From: JAAAPF01 sp964481035
GTDB taxonomy: Bacteria; Pseudomonadota; Alphaproteobacteria; Geminicoccales; Geminicoccaceae
Direction of reading: 5' to 3'
Assembly (NCBI GenBank): GCA_964481035.1
Contig: CAYZSE010000050.1
Coordinates: 1 to 20,671, forward strand
DNA: 20,671 nucleotides
The first letter of the stretch is position 1, and every line of letters begins with the position of its first letter. Below the pieces are notes generated by a model. It did not search any database and was not told where the DNA came from. It worked only from the letters and a program-made list of their open reading frames with translations. Below, piece after piece: positions 1 through 7,552 of the stretch. A program made the position numbers and the translations under genes.

Positions 1-714
1 ACGCGCAAGCTGCGCCTGCCGGGCAAGCTCGCCGACTGCGCCCGGCAGAGCCGCGACGGCGCCGAGATCTTCCTCGTCGAGGGCGACAGCGCCGGCGGCT
101 CGGCCAAGCAGGCGCGAAACCGCGATACCCAGGCGGTGCTGCCGCTGCGCGGCAAGATCCTCAACGCCGCCAGCGCCAGCGCCGACAAGCTCAAGGCCAA
201 CAAGGAGGTCCAGGACCTCGTCACCGCGCTCGGCTGCGGGGTCGGGCGCGGCTTCGATCTCGAGGGCCTGCGCTACGACAAGGTCATCATCATGACCGAC
301 GCCGACGTCGACGGCGCGCACATCGCGTCCCTATTGATGACCTTCTTCTTCCAGGAGATGAAGCCGCTGGTCGAGGCCGGCCACCTCTACCTCGCGCGCC
401 CGCCGCTCTACCGGCTCTCCGCCGGCGGCGTCATCGCCTACGCCGGCGACGAGGCCGAGCGCGCCCGGCTCGAGGCGACGACCTTCAAGGGCAAGAAGGT
501 CGAGGTCTCGCGCTTCAAGGGCCTGGGCGAGATGAACCCGGCGCAGCTCAAGGAGACGACGATGAGCCCGAAGAGCCGCACCCTCGACCGCGTCGACCTG
601 CCCGACCAGCCGGACGCCTCGCGCCTGATCGGCGAGCTCATGGGCAAGAAGCCCGAGCTGCGCCTCGCCTTCATCCAGGCCAACGCCGATCTCGTGGAAG
701 CGCTCGACGTCTGA
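1..714 (+). CDS. parE: DNA topoisomerase IV subunit B (ParE), C-terminal part
   Basis: The reading frame is open from base 1 and ends in TGA at 712-714, giving the last 237 residues of a type IIA topoisomerase ATPase subunit whose 5' end lies outside the window. The TOPRIM domain is visible: EGDSAGGSAKQ near fragment residues 27-37 supplies the catalytic Glu, and TDADVDGAHI near 99-108 supplies the acidic metal-binding cluster. The C-terminal block with FKGLGEMNP is typical of the family. ParE pairs with ParC to decatenate sister chromosomes in an ATP-dependent way. ParE is preferred over GyrB because no GyrB-type C-terminal insertion is seen and RNRDTQAVLPLRGKILN matches ParE. The amidase gene follows on the same strand. 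Confidence 0.93.
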   Translation, partial: TRKLRLPGKLADCARQSRDGAEIFLVEGDSAGGSAKQARNRDTQAVLPLRGKILNAASASADKLKANKEVQDLVTALGCGVGRGFDLEGLRYDKVIIMTDADVDGAHIASLLMTFFFQEMKPLVEAGHLYLARPPLYRLSAGGVIAYAGDEAERARLEATTFKGKKVEVSRFKGLGEMNPAQLKETTMSPKSRTLDRVDLPDQPDASRLIGELMGKKPELRLAFIQANADLVEALDV

Positions 715-718
715 GGAG

Positions 719-737
719 GGCCCGCTCGCAACGGGCC
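719..737 (+). other. Hairpin between the SD-like sequence and the amidase start
   Basis: GGCCCG (719-724) and CGGGCC (732-737) form a perfect 6-bp stem with a 7-base loop immediately after the GAGGAGGG at 713-720. No T-tract follows, so it is not an intrinsic terminator. It could affect translation of the amidase by folding next to the ribosome binding site; that is inference only. Confidence 0.4.
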
Positions 738-760
738 GGCAGGTCGTCCTCGCGAGCGCC

Positions 761-1471
761 GTGATTGCCGCTCTGGTCGCCTGGATTAGCCCGAGCCGGG
801 CCTGCGATCCCGAGATGTTTCGCCTCGCGGTCGATATCGGCCACACGGCGGCGGCGCCGGGCGCGACCTCGGCGCGCGGCCGCGGCGAGTACGCCTTCAA
901 CGTCGACGTGGCGCGCGCCGTCGTCGCGGGCTTGCGCGCGGCGGGCTTCGCCCGGACGGTGCTGCTGGAGGACCACGGCGCCATCGTCGCGCTCGCCGAC
1001 CGGACCGACCTCGCGGCGCGCCTCGGCGCCGATCTCCTCTTGAGCGTCCACCACGATTCCGTGCAGGAGCGCTTCTTGGCGCAGGGCGTGCTCGAGGGCG
1101 AGCAGCGCACCTTCTCGCGGCATGCCGCGGGCCACTCGCTGTTCGTGGCCGGTTCCGGGCCCTGGGCTGCCGGGTCGCTGTCGTTCGCTCGGGCCCTCGG
1201 CGACGCGCTGCTCGCCCGCGGTCTCCGCCCGTCGCTGCACCACGCCGAGGACGTCGCCGGCGAGCGCCGGCAGTTGCTCGACGCGCGCCGCGGCATCTAT
1301 CGCTGGGACGGTCTGTATGTGCTGCGCGCGAGCCACGGACCGGCCGTGCTCTTCGAGGTCGGCGTCATCAAGCACCCCGAGGAGGAGCTGCGCCTCGGCG
1401 ATCCCGCCGCCCACGCGCAGGTCGCGGCCGCGGTGGTGGAGGCGGCACAGAGCTACTGCACCAACGGCTGA
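761..1471 (+). CDS. N-acetylmuramoyl-L-alanine amidase (Amidase_3 family)
   Basis: Predicted zinc amidase that cleaves the bond between MurNAc and the peptide stem of peptidoglycan, acting in the periplasm during cell separation or wall turnover. The Amidase_3 zinc and catalytic residues can be followed: His28 in VDIGHT, Glu43 in RGEYAFN, His97 in LSVHHDS and Glu199 in LFEVGVI. From the GTG at 761 the product is 236 residues, beginning with a short hydrophobic segment ending SPSRA that looks like the remains of a Sec signal peptide. This start has no ribosome binding site close by; a strong GAGGAGGG lies at 713-720, about 40 bases upstream, with a hairpin between them. The true start may therefore lie upstream. 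The family call is firm, the subtype (AmiC-like) is not. Confidence 0.85.
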   Translation: MIAALVAWISPSRACDPEMFRLAVDIGHTAAAPGATSARGRGEYAFNVDVARAVVAGLRAAGFARTVLLEDHGAIVALADRTDLAARLGADLLLSVHHDSVQERFLAQGVLEGEQRTFSRHAAGHSLFVAGSGPWAAGSLSFARALGDALLARGLRPSLHHAEDVAGERRQLLDARRGIYRWDGLYVLRASHGPAVLFEVGVIKHPEEELRLGDPAAHAQVAAAVVEAAQSYCTNG

Positions 1472-1483
1472 AGAGGAGGCGGC

Positions 1484-1586
1484 CGTGTCGCCATGCACCG
1501 ACGGGGGCAAGTTGGCCAACAGGGCTCGTGCCGCGCCCGCCGATCTCGCGAGGCGCTCGCCTTCTACGGAACATTTTTCGCGATGA
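1484..1586 (+). CDS. Possible 33-residue ORF behind the amidase gene
   Basis: Directly after the amidase stop there is AGAGGAGG (1472-1479), a strong ribosome binding site, and then GTG at 1484 with correct spacing. The frame closes at TGA 1584-1586 after 33 residues. The first two thirds use G/C-ending codons like the neighbours; the last ten codons do not. The peptide resembles nothing I recognise. It may be a real small gene or the stub of a gene that once followed the amidase and was replaced by the low-GC DNA that begins around here. The rest of 1587-1730 shows no gene. Confidence 0.25.
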
Positions 1587-1730
1587 CCCCCGATCCAATG
1601 TCGACCGCGTTCGGCCTGTTCGGGGGAGAAGACGGATGACACCGCTGAGATCGAGCGCTGCTCAGAGCCGACATTTCGCAAGGCCGGCCAACGCGCCCGG
1701 TGCTTGCTTCGATATCACTCGGCCGTCCAT

Positions 1731-2261
1731 CTATTGCTCAGCCTCCGCTTCGCGATGATAGTAGTCAACCTCGGTCTCCGCTGGAACGAACTTGATCAAA
1801 CGCTGAAGTCCTTCACCGGACAGATCGCGAAACGGCGCACCTTTGGCGATGATCCCCAGTTTGTTTGAGTCCGGGTAAACAAAAACATCGGTCGGATCGA
1901 GTGTCGAGAGAGCCAGGTAGCGGAGTTCCCCGGCGGACGTGTTGTCAATCTGGAACGGCACGCCTGTGCCAGCTTCAATGTTGATGACATCCATCGGTCT
2001 CAGCGGAAAGTCTTCGTCACCGAAATGCAGAATGCCGGTGCCCTCAAGAATGATGAACATCTCATCATTTTGGTAGTGATAGTGTCGAGGGAATGCCTTC
2101 GAATGCGCTGGTACAATCGTCAAATTAATCCCAATCCGCTTTGTTCCCAAGGCTTTTCCAATTAGTGCGAGCTGTGCTTCGAAATTGCCCTGCCGCTGTC
2201 GCGTGATGAGATAATCGGAATTGCTGGCGACCTCTTGGATATTCACGACCGGTTTCCGCAT
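1731..2261 (-). CDS. Cupin-domain protein of unknown substrate, low G+C
   Basis: A 176-residue single-domain cupin. The first cupin motif is clear: His60-Tyr-His62, then Glu67, then EGTGILHFGDE, a metal site in typical members. In the second motif, at AGTGVPFQIDN (residues 97-107), Gln104 stands where the usual His ligand is expected, so metal binding may be altered. The ATG at 2259-2261 is preceded by AGGAG (plus-strand 2269-2273) at 7 bases, a good start. Two 60-base lines counted within the gene give 50% and 43% G+C, far below the neighbours, which together with its isolated minus-strand position suggests horizontal acquisition. Function cannot be assigned: such cupins include sugar-processing enzymes, dioxygenases and binding proteins. 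Confidence 0.85.
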   Translation of the reverse strand: MRKPVVNIQEVASNSDYLITRQRQGNFEAQLALIGKALGTKRIGINLTIVPAHSKAFPRHYHYQNDEMFIILEGTGILHFGDEDFPLRPMDVINIEAGTGVPFQIDNTSAGELRYLALSTLDPTDVFVYPDSNKLGIIAKGAPFRDLSGEGLQRLIKFVPAETEVDYYHREAEAEQ

Positions 2262-2509
2262 CCCTGGTCTCCTGAGTTAGCGCGCAAGTCATCCGCTCGC
2301 ATGGTAGCCGCGCGATCACGGACTGTGGCGAGGCATTACCGACGGTCGCTTGCTCCGTCTACACAGCCGACGTTCGCCACGCCGCCTCGGATGACCGCTC
2401 CCCTACCTCGACCGACCTCGTGGCCGACGCTCCGGCGGGCAAGGTTCATATCCAGCGTCAGGCCAGCTCACGGGTCGCGCGCTCGGCGTCCGTGGGGCCT
2501 GCGTCGTCG

Positions 2510-4303
2510 TCAGACGAACAGCGCGTCGAAGCCGAAGAGGCCGTCGAGGGCGAACGCGAAGGTCTCGACGTCGCGCACCGCGAGGTCGGTGCCGTTGGCG
2601 ACGTTCACGATCATGCCGCCGTCGCGGCCGGCGGGCGTGAACGCGTAGTCGGCCGAGCCACCTTCGAGCCGGAGCGTGTCGCGGCCATTGCCGCCAGCGA
2701 CCTGGCCCGTGCCGTTCTGCAGGTCCAGCGTGTCGTTGCCGTTGCCGGCGAGGATGACGACCCCGTCGACCCCGAGCCCGCCGGACGCTCGGACCGTCAG
2801 CGCGTCGTCGCCATTGCCGAGGTCGACGGCCGTTGCCGCGATCCCGACGGCGCTGGCACTGTCCGCTGCCGCCGCGCTGAAGACCTCGACCGTGTCGCGG
2901 CCGTTGCCGGTCTCGATCGTCGCTCTGCGAATCGTCGCCGCGCTCGCCGTACCCCCGCTCGCGTCGGCAAAGAGGTCGGAGCCGAAGCGGCCGCCGTCTG
3001 GGCCGGCGAGATCGAGGGCGACGATGGCCTGCGAGAACTGGCCGGCGGCGGCCGCCGCGCCGGCGAGGATGATGTCGTCGCCGTTGCCGGCATCCACGCG
3101 AACGTCCGAGAGCGCCGTCGCCGCGGCGCGCTCGATCCCGGCCGCGACGACGAGCGCCGCGATCACGTCGTCGCCGTTGCCCGCGGCCAGGGTCGTCGCG
3201 TCGAGGCCGCGCGCCTCGACCGCGCCGGCCGCACCGCCGGCCAAGGCGTAGGCCCAGGCGGTCCCTTCGTCGGCGACGGTGTCGCCCACATCCGTCGAGA
3301 ACCACGCATCGCCCGCACCCGCGGCCACCCCGAACGCCGCGATGTCGTCGCCGCTGCCCGTGGCGATTTCGCTGCTCCAGGCGCCGCGGGCGACCGCCGT
3401 GACGCCTGCACCGGCGGTGACGTCGGCCCGCACGAGGTCGTCGTTGGGCCCGCTGTCCAGACGCGTGCCGGCAAGCCCGGTGGCGAACGCCGAGCCGCCC
3501 GCCGACGCGGCCGCGGAAACGCTGACGAGGTCGTCGCCGGGGCCAGCGGCGAGCGCGAGGGCGGTGAGGCCGAGTACCTCGGCCGTCGATGTCGGATCGG
3601 TGACGTCGACATAGGTGTAGGCGCGGGGCGGCTCGTCCGCGGCGAGCGCGCCCGATGCGCTCGCCACGTCGTCGGCGGCGGCGGCAGCGAGGATCGTCAC
3701 GTGGTCATCGCCGCTGCCGGTGCGGAACTCGGTCGCCTGGGCGCCGACGGCAAGCGCGCTCGAAGCACCGGCGGCGGTCACCACGACCGTCACCTCGTCA
3801 TCGCCGCTGCCGGTATCGACGGCGCTCTCCTCGACGCCGCCGGCCACGGTAACGCCCCCGTCACCGCGGCTCGAGGCCTCTACGAGGGCAGCACTGCTCT
3901 CGGGATCCTCGCTGCTGCCAGCGGCGGCAGCGGCATCGCCCGCCGCTGCGGCGGCGGTTACGGCCAAGCGATCGGCGCCGCTGCCGGTCGCCAGATCCGC
4001 GGCGGCGAGGGCCGTCGCGGTGGCGACGTCGCGCCCCGTGTCGCGCGCCTCGCGAGTGACGCGATCGTCGCCGGACCCGCTGCGGATCGTGGCCCGCGCG
4101 TCGCCCCGGTCGCGCTCGACCGTGCCGACGATGCCACGAGTGACCGACCGCCCGATCGGCCCATGATCGTCGGCCAGCGCCGGGGCGCGCAGCGCGGGGC
4201 GCGGCGTCACAACGGCCCGGTCGTGGATCGAGCCGACCGTCGCACGGTCGCTCGCGCAGTCGAAGGTGAGATCGTCGACGTCCCGCTGGCTGCTCATGGC
4301 CAT
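2510..4303 (-). CDS. RTX-like calcium-binding repeat protein, probably type I secreted
   Basis: A 597-residue acidic, Ala/Gly/Asp-rich protein. GxGxD-type calcium-binding motifs begin at residues 76, 107, 165, 196, 254, 285, 316, 375, 406, 466, 496, 520 and 538. The last three are close to classic RTX nonapeptide spacing (18 is two nonapeptides), while the earlier ones are at 31 residues or at 58-60. The C-terminus follows the RTX pattern: ADYAF, then VRDVETFAFALDG, and a hydrophobic end GFDALFV, as in type I secretion signals. There is no N-terminal signal peptide, which fits type I export. Two ATGs (4303 and 4297) compete; GAGAGA upstream is a weak ribosome site. No HlyB/HlyD-type exporter genes are in the window. 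A plus-strand frame over nearly the same interval is its mirror image. Role (adhesin, surface layer, matrix protein) is unknown. Confidence 0.82.
   Translation of the reverse strand: MAMSSQRDVDDLTFDCASDRATVGSIHDRAVVTPRPALRAPALADDHGPIGRSVTRGIVGTVERDRGDARATIRSGSGDDRVTREARDTGRDVATATALAAADLATGSGADRLAVTAAAAAGDAAAAAGSSEDPESSAALVEASSRGDGGVTVAGGVEESAVDTGSGDDEVTVVVTAAGASSALAVGAQATEFRTGSGDDHVTILAAAAADDVASASGALAADEPPRAYTYVDVTDPTSTAEVLGLTALALAAGPGDDLVSVSAAASAGGSAFATGLAGTRLDSGPNDDLVRADVTAGAGVTAVARGAWSSEIATGSGDDIAAFGVAAGAGDAWFSTDVGDTVADEGTAWAYALAGGAAGAVEARGLDATTLAAGNGDDVIAALVVAAGIERAAATALSDVRVDAGNGDDIILAGAAAAAGQFSQAIVALDLAGPDGGRFGSDLFADASGGTASAATIRRATIETGNGRDTVEVFSAAAADSASAVGIAATAVDLGNGDDALTVRASGGLGVDGVVILAGNGNDTLDLQNGTGQVAGGNGRDTLRLEGGSADYAFTPAGRDGGMIVNVANGTDLAVRDVETFAFALDGLFGFDALFV
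2678..4078 (-). repeat. Tandem repeats of 31 codons encoding GxGDD units
   Basis: The segment coding residues 76-542 of the RTX-like protein. Distances between successive GxGxD motifs are 31, 58, 31, 58, 31, 31, 59, 31, 60, 30, 24 and 18 residues. The common unit reads roughly x-hydrophobic-x-T-GSGDD-x-V-x-V followed by an Ala-rich run, a Gly, and AT or a similar pair. The long steps equal one unit plus a 27-29-residue insertion rich in Asp, Glu, Pro and Gly. Several copies share near-identical GTCGTCGCC-type DNA at the GDD codons. Confidence 0.8.
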
Positions 4304-4507
4304 GTTCTCTCGCGCTCAGGTTTTGAGGCCCAAGCGTATATCTACTTTTGAGAGAAAAAGCGCTGGCTCCCTTTCGTCCTGCGGTTGGCAATCCGTAGGA
4401 GTGGTGCGGTTCACGCGTGCCGGACAACCACCGTCGCGGATGGTGAGAACACCGCGACATCGCTAAGGCTCGAAAGACGTTCCCATCGAGCGGAGAGCCC
4501 CACCCGC
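4304..4507. other. Divergent intergenic region between the RTX-like gene and hisQ
   Basis: A 204-base gap between genes that diverge, so it must hold at least one promoter per side unless transcription enters from outside. An AT-richer patch at about 4331-4361 (containing GTATATCTAC) is the most likely place for the RTX-like gene's promoter, but no convincing -35/-10 pair could be assigned. No operator-like palindrome stands out. Confidence 0.4.
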
Positions 4508-5191
4508 ATGCTCGACCTGCAAGGCTACGGCCCGGCGCTCCTGGCCGGCACCTGGATCACCATCGCCGTCGGTCTCTTGTCGCTGGCGCTCGCCTGCGTT
4601 CTCGGCATGGCCACCGCGCTCGCCAAGCTGCAGGCCGGCCGCTTCGGGCGGACCGCCGCCGACGTCTACACGACCGTGATCCGCGGCGTGCCCGACCTCG
4701 TCTTGATGCTCATCATCTTCTACGGCGGCCAGCTTCTGGTGAACGACATCGCCGCCGCGGTCGGCTACGACGGCTACGTCGACGTCAATCCGTTCGTCGC
4801 CGGGGTGCTCACCATCGGCGTCATCTTCGGTGCCTACATGGGCGAGACCTTTCGCGGCGCGATCCTCGCCGTGCCGCGCGGTCAGATCGAGGCGGCGCAG
4901 GCCTTCGGCATGAGCGGCCCCATGGTCTTTCGCCGAATCATGTTCCCGCAAATGCTTCGCCATGCGCTGCCCGGCTTCGGCAACAACTGGCTCGTCCTGC
5001 TCAAGACCACGGCGCTGATCTCGATCATCGGCCTCGAGGACATGATGCGGAAGGCGTCGCTGGCGGCCGGCGCGACCCGCGAGCCGTTCACCTTCTACCT
5101 CGCGGCGGCGCTCATCTACCTAGCGCTCACGACGCTGTCGATCTGGGCGCTGCGCTGGGCCGAGCGCCGCGCCAATCTGGGCCACGCCTGA
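4508..5191 (+). CDS. hisQ: Basic amino acid ABC transporter permease, HisQ type
   Basis: Inner-membrane permease of a polar amino acid ABC importer (histidine/lysine/arginine/octopine type), 227 residues. It follows E. coli HisQ as I recall it over its whole length: YTTVIRGVPDLVLMLIIFYG, the cytoplasmic EAA loop EAAQAFGMSGPMVFRRIMFP, then ALPGFGNNW and ALISIIGLEDM. The ATG at 4508 is chosen because it matches the family N-terminus and has GGAGAG at 4492-4497; the open frame extends further upstream but that part is not family-like. The stop TGA (5189-5191) overlaps the hisM ATG as TGATG, so the two are translationally coupled. The ATPase (HisP) and periplasmic binding protein are not in the window, so the exact substrate is inferred. 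Confidence 0.9.
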   Translation: MLDLQGYGPALLAGTWITIAVGLLSLALACVLGMATALAKLQAGRFGRTAADVYTTVIRGVPDLVLMLIIFYGGQLLVNDIAAAVGYDGYVDVNPFVAGVLTIGVIFGAYMGETFRGAILAVPRGQIEAAQAFGMSGPMVFRRIMFPQMLRHALPGFGNNWLVLLKTTALISIIGLEDMMRKASLAAGATREPFTFYLAAALIYLALTTLSIWALRWAERRANLGHA

Positions 5192-5883
5192 TGTCGTGGC
5201 AGGTCGTCTGGAACAACCTCGACCTCTATCTCGGCGGCCTGTGGACGACGCTCTGGCTCGTCGGGCTGTCGCTGGCGATCGGGCTCGCCATGGCGCTGCC
5301 GCTGGCGGTGCTGCGCAGCTCGAGGCTCTGGGTGGTGCGCGCGCCGGTCGAGTTCTACACCTATGTCTTCAGGGGCACGCCGCTCTTGGTGCAGCTCTTC
5401 TTGATCTACTACGGCCTCGGCCAGTTCGAGACGGTCCGCGCGAGCGCGCTGTGGCCGCTGCTGCGCGAGGCCTGGTTCTGCGCGCTCCTCGCCTTCACGC
5501 TCAACACCGCGGCCTACACCACCGAGATCATCGCCGGCGCGATCAAGGCCACGCCCAAGGGCGAGATCGAGGCCGCGATCGCCTGCGGCATGTCCCGTGC
5601 CTTGCGGATGCGCCGCATCGTCCTGCCCTCGGCCTTTCGCCGGGCGCTGCCGGCCTACGGCAACGAGATCATCTTCATGCTGCACGGCTCGGCGGTGGCG
5701 AGCGTCATCACCATCGTCGACATCACCGGCGCCGCGCGCATCGTCAACTCGCGCTTTTACACGCCCTACGAGGCATTCCTCACGGCAGCCCTCTTCTATC
5801 TCTGCTTGACCTTCCTCATCGTCGGCCTGATGCGCGTCGTCGAGCACCGACTGCTCGCGCATCTGCGCAGCGAGCGCGCCTGA
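5191..5883 (+). CDS. hisM: Basic amino acid ABC transporter permease, HisM type
   Basis: Second permease subunit, 230 residues, forming the presumed HisQM heterodimer. Diagnostic stretches are YVFRGTPLLVQLFLIYYG, FTLNTAAYTTEIIAGAIKA, the EAA loop EAAIACGMSRALRMRR, and ALPAYGNEIIFMLHGSA. The start codon shares a base with the hisQ stop (TGATG), so no separate ribosome site is needed. The gene converges on the minus-strand gene ending at 5933, with a 49-base gap holding a 6-bp GC hairpin (5914-5919 with 5927-5932) but no T-run. Normally hisP follows hisM; here it does not, so the transporter's ATPase and binding protein must be encoded elsewhere. Confidence 0.9.
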   Translation: MSWQVVWNNLDLYLGGLWTTLWLVGLSLAIGLAMALPLAVLRSSRLWVVRAPVEFYTYVFRGTPLLVQLFLIYYGLGQFETVRASALWPLLREAWFCALLAFTLNTAAYTTEIIAGAIKATPKGEIEAAIACGMSRALRMRRIVLPSAFRRALPAYGNEIIFMLHGSAVASVITIVDITGAARIVNSRFYTPYEAFLTAALFYLCLTFLIVGLMRVVEHRLLAHLRSERA

Positions 5884-5932
5884 CGCACGGCCCGCCGCGC
5901 CGCCACTCACCCGCGCCTGAAGCGCACAGGCG

Positions 5933-6670
5933 TCAAGGGAAGGCGCAAGTCTGGGCCGTGACCTCGACGAAGCCGCGCTCGTCCTGCGGGCGCACCTGAA
6001 ACCGCCATTCCCGATCGCCGTCCACGAGACGATGGGTGAGCGGCAGGATACCCTCGGCGAGGCTCACCGCCCCGTCGAGCTTCAAGAAGCGGATCGACAC
6101 CGGTTGCGCGAGGTCGAACCAGCCCTCCGGGCGGCCCTCCTCGTCGCGCGCCGATGAGCCCTGGCCCGTCACGGTGATCCGGTCGTCGCCGAAGGTGATG
6201 GTGCTGTCGCGGCTGACCGCCACGGGCGTCGTCAGCAAGAAGCGCTTGGTCTCGACGTCGTCGTCGCAGACGTCGCGCGCCTGGACCTCGGTGAGCACGA
6301 AGCGCAAGCGCTCGACGTCGACACCTTCCTCGAGCTTTCGATCCATCAAGCCGAGGAGAGCGAGGCGGTCGCCCGCCGGCACGTCGCTGCGGTAGCGCTC
6401 GGCGATGGCGTGGGCGCGCTCGCGCGCGGCCCGCTCCTGCTCACGCGCCGCGAGCACGCCGGCGCGTGCGTCCAGCATCTCGCGCTCGAGCTCGGCCGTC
6501 TGCGCCCTCAGCCGGTCGATCTCCGCGGCGTTCTGGGCGCGCCCGGTCTCATAGGCGACGAAGCCGACGCCGACGAGCGATCCGAGCAGGAGCAGGTAGC
6601 GAAGCGCCCGCATCCGCGCCTGACGCTGATGTTGCTTGCGGGTGAAGCCGAGGGTCGAGTAGCTGCGCAT
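5933..6670 (-). CDS. Membrane-anchored coiled-coil protein of unknown function
   Basis: A 245-residue protein with a basic N-terminus (residues 1-24), one transmembrane segment at about 25-41 (YLLLLGSLVGVGFVAY), a heptad-rich coiled coil at about 46-93 (many Arg/Glu/Ala) and a soluble, probably periplasmic domain from about 100 to the end. The architecture suggests a single-pass inner-membrane protein. The ATG at 6670 lies only 9 bases behind the stop of the PPDK regulatory gene on the same strand, so the two probably share a transcript. A later Met at residue 20 is an alternative start; neither has a strong ribosome site. I do not recognise a named family with certainty; it resembles the general plan of DUF6776-type proteins. 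Confidence 0.75.
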   Translation of the reverse strand: MRSYSTLGFTRKQHQRQARMRALRYLLLLGSLVGVGFVAYETGRAQNAAEIDRLRAQTAELEREMLDARAGVLAAREQERAARERAHAIAERYRSDVPAGDRLALLGLMDRKLEEGVDVERLRFVLTEVQARDVCDDDVETKRFLLTTPVAVSRDSTITFGDDRITVTGQGSSARDEEGRPEGWFDLAQPVSIRFLKLDGAVSLAEGILPLTHRLVDGDREWRFQVRPQDERGFVEVTAQTCAFP

Positions 6671-6679
6671 GCGGCTTCG

Positions 6680-7552
6680 CTAGGTCTTACCGTTGGCCCC
6701 ATCGCCCGTGAGAACGGTGCGCAGGTCCGGGTTCATGCGTTCTTGATAGAGCTTGAAGATCGCGCCGGCCGTCTCCTCCACCGAGCGCCGCGTGACGTCG
6801 ATGACCGGCCAGCCGTGCTGCGTGAAGAGCCGTCGCGCCGAGCGCAGCTCCTCGCGCACCCGATCGAGCTCGGCGTAGTCGCCGCCGTAGCGGCCGCCGA
6901 TCTGCGGTTCGACGCCGAGCATGCGTTGCCGGTTGCGGCGGATCTCGACCAAGCGATCGGCTTGCAGGGTCAGCCCGACGACCAGATTGGCCTTCAGTTT
7001 CGAGAAGTCGACCAGCGTTGGACGCTCCGGCACCAGCGGGATGTTCGCCGCCTTGATGCCGCGATTGGCGAGATACATGCAGGTCGGCGTCTTGCTCGTC
7101 CGCGAAACACCGAGAACGATGACGTCGGCCTCGTAGATATGGTCCGGCTGCTGGCCGTCGTCGTGCCGCATGACGAAGTTCATCGCATCGATGCGCTGGA
7201 AGTAACCCTCGTCGAGGACGTACTGTCGTCCGGCACGGGCCTTCGCCTGCACGCCGACGACGTGGCTGACGGTATCGATGAGGCTGTCGAGCACGGGCAC
7301 GCAGGGCACCCCCCGCTGAGCGCAGTGGGTGATGAGGATTTCGCGCAGCCCCGGCTCGACCAGGGTGAAGACGACGATGCCGGGCAGGGCGTCGATGAAG
7401 TTGAAGACGCGCTGCAGCTGCGGCTCGGTCCGGATGAAGAACCACACGTGCTCCACCGGCGTGACGCTGTCGAACTGCGACAGCGCGGCACGGGTCACCG
7501 TGGTCACCGTCTCGCCGGTGGAATCGGAGATCAGATGGAGGTGTAGGCGCAT
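6680..7552 (-). CDS. Pyruvate, phosphate dikinase regulatory protein (DUF299 kinase/pyrophosphorylase)
   Basis: A 290-residue bifunctional enzyme of the DUF299 family, known to phosphorylate a Thr of pyruvate phosphate dikinase or PEP synthase with ADP and to remove it by phosphorolysis, so controlling PEP formation. The P-loop-like motif GVSRTSKTP is at residues 148-156, and the N-terminal HLISDSTGET is family-typical. The ATG at 7552 is chosen because the product then starts MRLHLHLISDS; the open frame runs about 34 codons further upstream but that part is not family-like. This is the gene I take to be the RP001 homologue (ydiA/ppsR in enterics), which flanks the replication origin opposite hemE in Caulobacter and Rickettsia. 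The coiled-coil gene follows 9 bases downstream. Confidence 0.9.
   Translation of the reverse strand: MRLHLHLISDSTGETVTTVTRAALSQFDSVTPVEHVWFFIRTEPQLQRVFNFIDALPGIVVFTLVEPGLREILITHCAQRGVPCVPVLDSLIDTVSHVVGVQAKARAGRQYVLDEGYFQRIDAMNFVMRHDDGQQPDHIYEADVIVLGVSRTSKTPTCMYLANRGIKAANIPLVPERPTLVDFSKLKANLVVGLTLQADRLVEIRRNRQRMLGVEPQIGGRYGGDYAELDRVREELRSARRLFTQHGWPVIDVTRRSVEETAGAIFKLYQERMNPDLRTVLTGDGANGKT

Noticed and set aside
2420..4351. Long plus-strand frame of 643 codons across the RTX-like gene
   Set aside because: It is the mirror of the repeat gene: regular GxGDD codons on minus keep the opposite strand open. The product has no family-like motif, whereas the minus frame has RTX motifs, a typical C-terminus and periodicity.
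5914..5932. Hairpin CGCCTG/CAGGCG between hisM and the convergent gene as a terminator
   Set aside because: Only 6 bp and no T-run on either strand; such short GC stems are common in this DNA.
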